Assembly: GCF_040712315.1 (NCBI RefSeq)
Contig: NC_134017.1
Span: 25,276,322-25,340,321 of the forward strand
From: Castanea sativa
Taxonomy: Eukaryota > Streptophyta > Magnoliopsida > Fagales > Fagaceae
DNA length: 64,000 nt
Reading direction: 5' to 3'
The position numbers and the translations under genes are program-made. This document shows, piece by piece, positions 56,110 through 64,000 of the stretch (its first letter is position 1; every line of letters begins with the position of its first letter). The notes beneath the pieces are model-generated. The model worked only from the letters and a program-made list of their open reading frames with translations, was not told where the DNA came from and ran no database searches.

Positions 56110-57765
56110 TGTGTTTTAGATTTTTTAGTTGATTCAATTACATAATTGTATTGATCAATGAATCAAACAATTGAATTTAATTGTAATTAAAAATAATACC
56201 TCTTGTGCAATATTGATTAAAATATACACATTGTTGGATTTAAATAAAGAATCTAAAACACTGACATTAAGGAACAATAATTCTAGAATCACAATAATTT
56301 TCAAAATTAGTGAGGTGACATATTGTTAATGGTAGATAATAATGTAATGTTAGTAGTGGATTTGGATGTGAACCAATCAAGGAAGTCAATTTATATTGTA
56401 CCAGTATCGGTACTCTTTTAAAATGTACAAAAATAAAATGCTAGGCTATATTTAGAATTTTTCGGGTATTTTGTCCAGTGTTGATGTTTTGGTCAAAACA
56501 ATAAAAAAATGTTAAAAAGCACGTTGTTTAAGCTAATACATTAAATCTCTCAAGTGTTCAGGAAAATTGTTGAGTTCACTCACTCTCACACACTATATAC
56601 AAGTTAACTCTTACTTTAACAAACTTTACTATAACTCATCTTTTTACTAAGTTTCAATTAATTTAAATTTTAATGTAATTTAATTTAAAATGTACTAACA
56701 AGTAATTCTTGAACACTCTGATTCTTTAATATACATACATATTCTTGATCATAAGGTTTCATTTATCTCAATAAGTTTCTTGGTAGTAGCATAAAACACT
56801 ACTGAAGCACATATATGAAAATGATTACAACAAAAACGGTTTTTGCTAAATTTTTTTTTGAAAGGAAAATTGATGACAATTGCTAAAAAGATTTTTTTTT
56901 CTTTCCATTTTTTTTTCCTTGAAATGTTATTTAAAACTAAATATCAATTTAGTCATTTTAGGATTCTTAGCATGCTACTTTCAATAACTTATAGTCTTAT
57001 ACACTTAAAACAGATTCAAAATAAAATAGAAAGGAAATAGCTACCCCGGGAATTAAAAAAATACCAATGTCAAAGTGTTTGGATTTGAAAATAAAAATAA
57101 AAAGACAGTCAAATTTGATTGTGCCATATTTGACCGCCATCTCGGCAACGGTGTTCCCCTTCAGTTATTACTTAATTTGTGACCAGCCAAGAGGAAAAGT
57201 CTCAGCCGTTTTCAAAGAACACGAGTTGATGACTTGACTTGCAGGGCGGCCCAACGCATAGGCAAGTTAGGCCTAGGCTGAGGCCCACCAAAAAAACAAA
57301 ATTCTCCTGACGAAAAAAGGTCTCACTTTTAATGGTTTAAGACACAAATTTTTATAAAATTACATATACATTTTAACGGTTGTGCATTTTTTTTATTAGT
57401 GCATTTTTTAACGATATTACAAATTTTACTATTAACTTATAGATTACCATGTTATTAATCACAAAAAAATTATTTAAACATTCAATAGTTAAATTGATAA
57501 AATTCATAAATGAGAGTCAATGTCACATTATATTTCGAATATTTTAGAGTGCTTTTAGTGCAATTTTCCTTCTCATTACTACTAAGACTCTCAAAGTATG
57601 AGACCAATAGAACCATAACTCAATTGAAACCCTAAAATGTTTTTTAAAAAATATTGCAAATGTGTTAAATCATCAATTATAAATTAATCTTCCCTAATAG
57701 TTTGAGACTTGTAAATTGATATCCTACAAAGTCACACACCAAATAATATATATATATATATATAT

Positions 57766-57809
<44 letters not shown>

Positions 57810-58080
57810 TCCTCTCTCTTAAAAACAAGATATAAAATTAAAAATTAGATTACAACTTTACTTAACTATACATCATCGTATATCCAAAATAAAGTATCTT
57901 TTTTAATAGTAATATATTTTTATTAATATTTATGGTTCAAGTTTAACTATGATATTCAATTCTCTATATGAAGAGTTTGTTTGAATATCGCTTATTGCAG
58001 AAAATTAAAAACACAGTAGCAAAATAATTTTTAAATATGTGAATAGTGCTATAAGACCCAATATTATATTGGACTGTCCT
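56110..58080. other. AT-rich sequence upstream of the MLP gene
   Basis: No gene seen. Holds a GC-richer patch at 57243-57290 (GGCGGCCCAACGCATAGGCA), reminiscent of an abundant plant repeat, and a (TA)n(TC)n tract at 57747-57800. Confidence 0.4.
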
Positions 58081-58086
58081 TGTTGA

Positions 58087-58144
58087 CGTGTCACCACACC
58101 AATTTACTCACCTAACTCATTTGACTCTCGCATGCTATAAAATG
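58087..58144 (+). promoter_or_regulatory. MLP gene core promoter
   Basis: TATA box TATAAAAT at 58137-58144, about 95 bp before the start codon. An ABRE-like ACGTGTC lies at 58087-58093, about 50 bp upstream, which would fit abscisic-acid or stress response; that is inference. Confidence 0.65.
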
Positions 58145-58239
58145 CCCTATCTCTGTTGAAACCAAATAAGCCATTTCTCTCTTTCTTCCTTTTTATTGTT
58201 TTAGAGGATCAGAAGTGAGTTCAAGATACGTACGTAAAG

Positions 58240-59592
58240 ATGTCTCTATTTGGGAAGGTAGAAGCTGAAATAGAGATCAAGGCCTCTGCATTTAAGTTTT
58301 TTGAGGCTAACAGCAAGCTAGTAGCTGATCTACCGAAACATGCCCCTAACTTTATACAAAGTGTTGATTTAGTAGAAGGTGAATGGGGACAAGAGGGCTC
58401 TGTCATGTGCTTCTATTTTACCTTCGGTAAGTCAATCAATATTATTTGTTGTTGTTGTTGATCATGTCTTATGAATTCCTGAACACTTTTAACATTTTAT
58501 GTAATACTTGCCCTTACAAATGCTTATGGCTAGCCCGATCAACTGTGTATGTCTAAGATTTACTAAAGATTGTGTTGATGACTTGGTGGGAAAAAAAAAA
58601 GGAATTGTAATGTGTTGTTGGGGGTGAGCTGACATATATTTATATACTTATTTTTTAATTAGTTTTCTAGAAACTAAGTGTGCGTTTGGTTCCAAATTAA
58701 AAATCCAGCTTATTTTATTATTCAGTTTATTTGTGTTACTATTCATATGATCCACTGTACTTTTTGGTACTATTCACGAGTCACTATACTATTTCAACTA
58801 ACTTTTATCTTTATTTACAGTACTTTAAATAAAAAGTTTTCAGTTTCAGTAAAATATACGGATCTCAAATAGACCGTAAAACAGAAAAGAAAATCAATAA
58901 ATGGAAGGGGCTTACCATTTTTTTTTTCTATTTTTTTTTTCTATCAAGAATAAAGTTTGGCCAAAGATTTCTAATTTTTTATGTTTACGTTTGGATTGAA
59001 GGTTTAAAGGAAAATTTTTAAACTTCTCTTATCAATTTTTATTGGATTTGAATATTTATAAGTTCATTGTTATATTATATTTTCTTATTATATTTTTCAT
59101 ACTTACAAAATTTGAAGATAATTAAAGATCAATAATTATGTTATCAATCAAATGTTTAAATTTTAAGTTTTGGTGATCTTAAATGATGCTATCTATAGTA
59201 ATTGTCATCTTCATGTAGAAGAACAAACCCACAAAAATCAACTCTAATAGTCTCTCCAAAATGCAAAAAGTAATTTAGAGTTACTATAGTTCATCTCTGC
59301 ACCAAGTGAGCACTGTTCACTATCCACACCATTTTCTCTTCTTAAAAAATTCCATGGCTAAATATGAGCATCTCCAATAGGCTCCCGAAAGCCATTTTTA
59401 GAGAGCAAACACACAAAAAAACACCTTCCAGCAACCTCTCTAACTCTATTTTTTATTTTATTTTATAGAGTTGGTATAGTAGCTCTATTGAAGAAGTGAG
59501 CACTATAACAACTCCAAATATTTTTTTTCTCATAAAAAAATCCCTCCATTGATTAAAAGATGAATTTCTCTTCTCTCTCTCTCTCTCTCTAA

Positions 59593-59640
<48 letters not shown>

Positions 59641-60612
59641 TAGAGATAACTGTACTAGCTAGGTTAGACGAAGAGGAGGTAGGAAAAAAACAAATAGGAA
59701 AGTGAAACATATGGATGAAAAAAAAATTAAAGAGAAGGGAATATAAAATAAATAATTAGAAAAATAAAGTTTTGGGCTTTGCTAAACTCATTCCAAATCA
59801 CATAGATTTGATAAATTTCAAGATTGAGATAGGTTTGATAAATTTAAAATTATATAGAAATTTTAAACGATTTGTAAAGACTAATGTAAATTTGATAAAT
59901 TTCAAAGTATAGTCAACACTAACATAAACAAAAAAAATGCAAACATAAAAACTTAAATTAGACGATCTCCAACTCGTTCTATCATTGCCATAAGTGTGCC
60001 ATGATATATATATATATATATACCCTCGGAAAATTTAAAAATGTTAGAAATCATCATAAGTAAAACAGAAGAACTCTAGAATCCACTGGAAAAGAGAAAG
60101 AAAAAAAAAGTTTATTGAAACTTAAACTAATTAAAGTTCAACCATAAATACATGGACAAAATTACGTTTGGACCAATAGGGGCTATGCCCCTTGGCCACT
60201 ACTTTTTTTTATTTTTTTCTTTATATATATATATTTGTAAATTTTTTATATTATATAGTTATTATTTGAAGTTAAATTTCAAAAATTACAGTTAATTTCA
60301 TCTAACAATTAAATTGACGAAAAGACATAAAAAAAAAAAAGTCAACTAGCCCATACCTATAACCCACCTTTAAAAAGGAAGAAAGTTTTAGTTGATTAAT
60401 ATGCCAACTCAAGTGCTACTACCATATTGAAGGCAATAACAGTTATCAACTTTTTTTTTTTTTTTATTGAGTATATAATAATTCTTATTAGAATACACAC
60501 GAAAATAATAATAATATTTTAAAACGGGTTTATAATATACCACATATAACAGTTATCAACATAATGCAATACATCTAGAACCTTAATGCTACCCAATGAA
60601 ATCAACTACCAA

Positions 60613-60667
<55 letters not shown>

Positions 60668-62301
60668 AATAAATATTTGGATTAAACTTATTAATAATTA
60701 TGCATTCTTAATTATAAAATTATTAAACTTTATGGTTGGATAACATATTATTTCTTTTATATATTCCAAGTTAATTTACTACATTTATCAATAATAATAT
60801 TAGTAAAAAAAGAAAAAGAAAAAAGAAATCAGAGGGCCATTTGTTTGTTGGTATTTTCGGTGAGTAAAACATAAAATTGAATAGTTTTGATAAAGTTTAA
60901 TAGGAAACACTATTTTTCGTGTACATTTTATCAATATTATATTTTCCTTTCACTGCCTTAGTCATCAATTAATCTTTTTTGTTTTTGTTTTTTTGTTCTC
61001 AAGGATTTTTCTTTAATCTTTATTTTTTGCCTTTGGAATTAAATGCAAAAAAACATAAGAATTACTTCGCCAAAGAATAATATAATATTTTTGGTACTAA
61101 CTAATATCGATGTACCATTTTAAAATATAAGAATTACTTCGTTCACCTGTGTATTCTACTTTATATTGTATCAATTGTAGTGTGTTACTTGTTTAACGAG
61201 GTGCAGAACATGATTAGGTCTGCCTCAACAAGATATTTTGAATCAAGAAACCTAATTGAATCAATCCATCTAGGGAGAGAGAAAGCAAGCAACTTATTTG
61301 AATCAATCCACCATATTTTCTCCATTCTGAGCCTTCCACCATCTTTACCAAAAGCTCGTTTCTTAAAGGTGCTTTTCCTCAACCGACAATCCTGTAAAGC
61401 CAATCCTTCCTCTCCTCTTTTAACTTAGCATGAACCTAGTTCCACCCTTCTCCACATTTTTCACTACTACTGTGTCCACACTCGCTTCTCCTAGACCCCA
61501 CTAGGCCGGCCTATTACTAAAACTTCTCTTCTCAATACTTGTTTCTTCCATCCCCACTTAACTTACTAGTTTACTTTATAGTCTGGACAATGCATTTACG
61601 AGTAGTGTTTGAGAAGATGCAAAAACTTAAATTGAGACAGAAATGGGTGAATCAAGTAGGTGAATTGGAAAAATCTGCAGCTAGTAGAGGACGTTGAAGC
61701 ACTGATTGACAGAAGTCAGATTGTAAAGTAGTTTTGTTTATTAGGTTCCTAGGGAAAGGAACTTTGTTGCTCATTGTCTCGCCAAGTGGGTTTTTGAGAA
61801 TTTTGTGTTTCTCACTTGTCAACTACCATGAGATGCGTGCCTTTGTAATGTTGTTTGTTTGTTAATACATGCTTTTCCTTCCAGGTAAAATAAAAGAAAT
61901 GTCTCAAATGTGATGAGACAGGAAACAGCAAAATATTGTTAGTAAACTATAATGAAAAGGGTGGTGTTTATATCTTGTCTTTCTTGTTTTGATGTTTGTA
62001 CAATTGATTGTTTTTGTTTGAGTCGGTGGCAGATGGGAAAGCTGTAATGTCTAAGGAGGTAATGGAACCCGTTGATGACAAAAACCATTCACTCACTTTC
62101 AAGGTGATTGGAGGAATACTCCTGGAGTTGTACAAGAGTTTCAAATTCGTTGTTCAAGCCACTCCAAAGGGTGAGGGGAGCTTGGTCCGCTGGACTTTGG
62201 AATATGAGAAACTGAATGTAGATGATCCTGAATCAAACACAATGCTTGAATTTGCGATTGGTCTTACAAAAGATATGGACGCTCAACTTGCCCACGAATA
62301 G
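58240..62301 (+). CDS. MLP-like protein (major latex protein / Bet v 1 family)
   Basis: Two exons, 58240-58426 and 62033-62301, with a GT-AG intron of 3606 bp. They join in frame (G/AT making Asp) to give 151 residues, the usual MLP length. It starts MSLFGKVEAEIEIKASA, as family members do. The glycine-rich loop is EGEWGQEGSV (residues 46-55). Later come KEVMEPVDDKNHSLTFKVI, ELYKSFKFVVQATPKGEGSL and WTLEYEKLN, ending with the C-terminal helix. These are the hallmarks of the small cytosolic ligand-binding fold; ligand unknown. No stop or frameshift. The intron position (after the loop strands, near codon 63) is the family's usual one. The exon 1 segment DLPKHAPNFIQ differs from typical MLPs. 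The intron is the source of the duplicate at 48659-53060. Confidence 0.9.
58676..58880. mobile_element. MITE in MLP intron
   Basis: Present here but absent at the matching point of copy 1 (about 48806). Starts GTGTGCGTTTGGTTCC and contains ACTATTCA...CACTGTACTTTTT and TTTTCAGTTTCAGTAAAATA. Target duplication not resolved. Confidence 0.6.
59572..59637. repeat. (CT)n-(GT)n-(GA)n compound microsatellite
   Basis: CT tract to 59592, GT tract 59594-59603, then GA tract to 59637. CT and GA arms can fold on each other. Confidence 0.85.
60451..60545 (-). mobile_element. 95-bp retroposed fragment, 15-bp target duplication
   Basis: Starts with T15 (an A tail on the minus strand) and is flanked by ATAACAGTTATCAAC at 60436-60450 and 60546-60560. 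Source not identified. Confidence 0.8.
60615..60660. repeat. (CT)23 microsatellite
   Basis: Forty-six uninterrupted bases; only about 18 bp in the copy at 51760. Confidence 0.95.
61690..61870 (+). pseudogene. RNase H scrap, copy 2 (MLP intron)
   Basis: Paralogue of 52740-52965, reading around GTLLLIVSPSGF in one frame and LAKWVFENF in another because of indels. Decayed. Confidence 0.4.
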
Positions 62302-62378
62302 CTTCGAAGAAAGATTAGAGATTGCGTTTTTTTTTTTTTTTTTTGTTGTTGAGAAATAAGCACAATGTGTTTGTGTAA

Positions 62379-62384
62379 AATAAA
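62379..62384 (+). terminator. MLP poly(A) signal
   Basis: AATAAA, 78 nt after the stop codon and preceded by a T-rich, GT-containing stretch, the usual plant near-upstream element position. Confidence 0.65.
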
Positions 62385-64000
62385 ACTTTTGAGAGCTTTA
62401 AAGACTAGAGCTTCCTCATTTATGGGCAAAATAAGCACAATATGTACTCATTTATGGGTACCACTAGAGCTTCCTCAATTGCCTCCTGCAGCATGTTATC
62501 TATATTGGATACATGAAATTAAAAATGCTTCCTACTATATCTATTAAATACTAGTTTTTTTGTTTTGATACCATATAAAGAAAAAGTCCAAAGTTACCTA
62601 ACAGCTTGATCCATACTAGGCAACAGTAGTGAGTTGGCATTTTTGATGTTGTTAAACTGTGAGAATTGTAATTGAAAAAACGAAGTCAAATTATAATGTT
62701 CATATGTTACGTTCTAGGATGATTTATTGTGATAAATCTGTTCTTGAATGGTTAGTTCTGACTGCTATATTAAGGGTCCGTTTCAAACGGACCGTTTGGG
62801 AACAACATTTTTAATTTTTTGCTGAAAGTATGATAGAAAAAAACTAAAAGTATTAAAAGTACTATAGAATAAAATTTATGTGTAATTTTAACCCTATTTT
62901 AAACTGAACAATTTATTTTGCTACGAAATCCCACTACAGTATGTTGTAAGTAGACTTTTGACATCTAATGTAATATATAACAGATTCTCAACAAAAAAAA
63001 AATTGTAATATAATAGATAATTGAAGATCTGTAGACCTCGCAAAAAAAAAAAAAAAAAAAAGATGTGTAGACCAACCCCAATGTTTACTAATACTATGAG
63101 AACTGCATGTAAATTATAGGCAACTACTATTTACTTTCAAATGGCAAATACATATATGGAGAATTTGAACAATGGTAAATAACTGTAAATCTACTAGCAA
63201 TATCACTGGTTATTTTTCAATCTATGACATTGATTGGGTTTGTTATAAAATGAAATAAGTGTTTTGAATTTAGCAAGATTGGGGGCTAAGTAGGACTGAG
63301 CCTCCATGGCCACTTGAGAACTAAATTCGTTTTTTTTTTTTTTTTTTTTTTGTGTTGCAAAAAATCTAAAGCAGATTAAGAAAATAAAACATACCATTAG
63401 CTATTGTTGTTCAAATGATTTATAGAAAAAAAAAAACCAATGTAAAACAAAGAATAAGAAGAGATTCTTATAATATATGAGGTTTTCCTTAGAAACCCTT
63501 TTGATGGAGAATGCATTTTTTTTTTTTAAGACTAGGGACCCCTTTAATTTAACTTTGTTTATCTATTTATATTTTTTCTATCAAGGACTATATGTTTGTT
63601 CACCAAAAAACATCTATTTTACCCAACAAGGTTATAAATGCCTATTAAAAAAAGGACCCCTAAATCCTAATAGGATGAGTTTTTATCTATCACTCTTACC
63701 ATTAAATAAATAAAAATAAATCTGAATAAAATAACTAATTAAATAATTAAAATAAAATATATGTGGGCCACTTTTACTCTCCTAATGGAGATAATTTTAC
63801 ATCTTTTTAATTTTTCTGATGTTTTAGGTATTGTACGTGAATTGTGTATAATTATGTTGGAGTTGTGAAGGATTAGTTTGAGATAGTGGCTGTCGAGTGA
63901 AGGATTACCCCTAATTGGAAATTCTAAAACAAAGCATGCCCAAAATCTAAGATTACATGACCCAAGTTCCCTACTTCCATTACATGCCCAAAATCTAGTG
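62385..64000. other. AT-rich sequence, no gene seen
   Basis: A MITE-like block at 62775-62950 begins with a 19-bp palindrome (GGTCCGTTTCAAACGGACC, 62775-62793) and includes GCTGAAAGTA..ACTATAG motifs. A-runs at 63042-63061 and T-runs at 63329-63351. No coding supported. Confidence 0.4.

Larger units (their letters stand above)
58518..61978. repeat. MLP intron segment duplicated at 48659-53060 (copy 2)
   Basis: Lies wholly inside the MLP intron. It contains the paralogues of most copy 1 landmarks: the GGGGTGAGCTGACATATATT block, the GAGCATCTCCAATAGGCTC element end at 59366, and the CTAGTAGAGGACGTTGAAGC block near 61680. Confidence 0.85.

Overview
The window is nuclear DNA from a eudicot, probably a woody species. 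It is AT-rich, has GT-AG introns, oligo-A-tailed SINEs, LINEs, Ty3/gypsy and solo LTRs, MITEs and long microsatellites. A Fagaceae-like genome (oak or chestnut) is my impression from the repeat flavour only. I see one apparently intact gene: a two-exon MLP/Bet v 1-family gene at 58240-62301 (+).

Layout. 1-15600 is an array of repeated modules holding decayed exon fragments, all on the minus strand. They come from at least four unrelated genes: proteasome subunit alpha-2 (PAB1-type), an EH-domain protein (EHD), a STE20/BLUS1-like kinase and augmin subunit 5. Modules recur two or three times with frameshifts and stops, and a truncated LINE entered one of them. 15600-33070 is intergenic sequence with datable insertions: a solo LTR (16686-17455, TSD GTAAC), a PIF/Harbinger-like element (20113-21440), a SINE with a 17-bp TSD (22230-22384), LINE remnants, a 1.3-kb tandem duplication interrupted by a hAT element (27170-28293, 8-bp TSD), a probable second solo LTR and a hairpin MITE.

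33077-43155 is a complete but dead Tat-type Ty3/gypsy retrotransposon read on the minus strand, with two 577-bp LTRs. Gag, protease, RT, RNase H, a second RNase H and integrase run leftward. Between integrase and the left LTR lies a four-exon gene on the OPPOSITE strand (34014-36202) with its own G-box/TATA promoter. Its reading frame holds phase across three introns. It resembles the 'putative gypsy type transposon' (Transposase_28) proteins. The premature stops in both transcription units are at codons explainable by C-to-T change of CAA, CAG or CGA, with a few alternatives noted.

43156-58100 is repeat-rich: two more PIF/Harbinger-like elements (44794-46140 and 49365-50715), SINEs, an RNase H remnant split by a 707-bp element with a 9-bp target duplication, and paired fold-back elements. 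48659-53060 is a duplicate of the MLP gene's intron without its exons. 58080-62400 is the MLP gene itself, with TATA box, 3.6-kb intron and poly(A) signal. 62400-64000 holds only AT-rich sequence and a MITE-like stretch.

The window is mainly a record of transposition and fragment amplification. No CRISPR, operon or prokaryotic feature is present. All homology calls are made by eye from remembered family sequences, not from searches.
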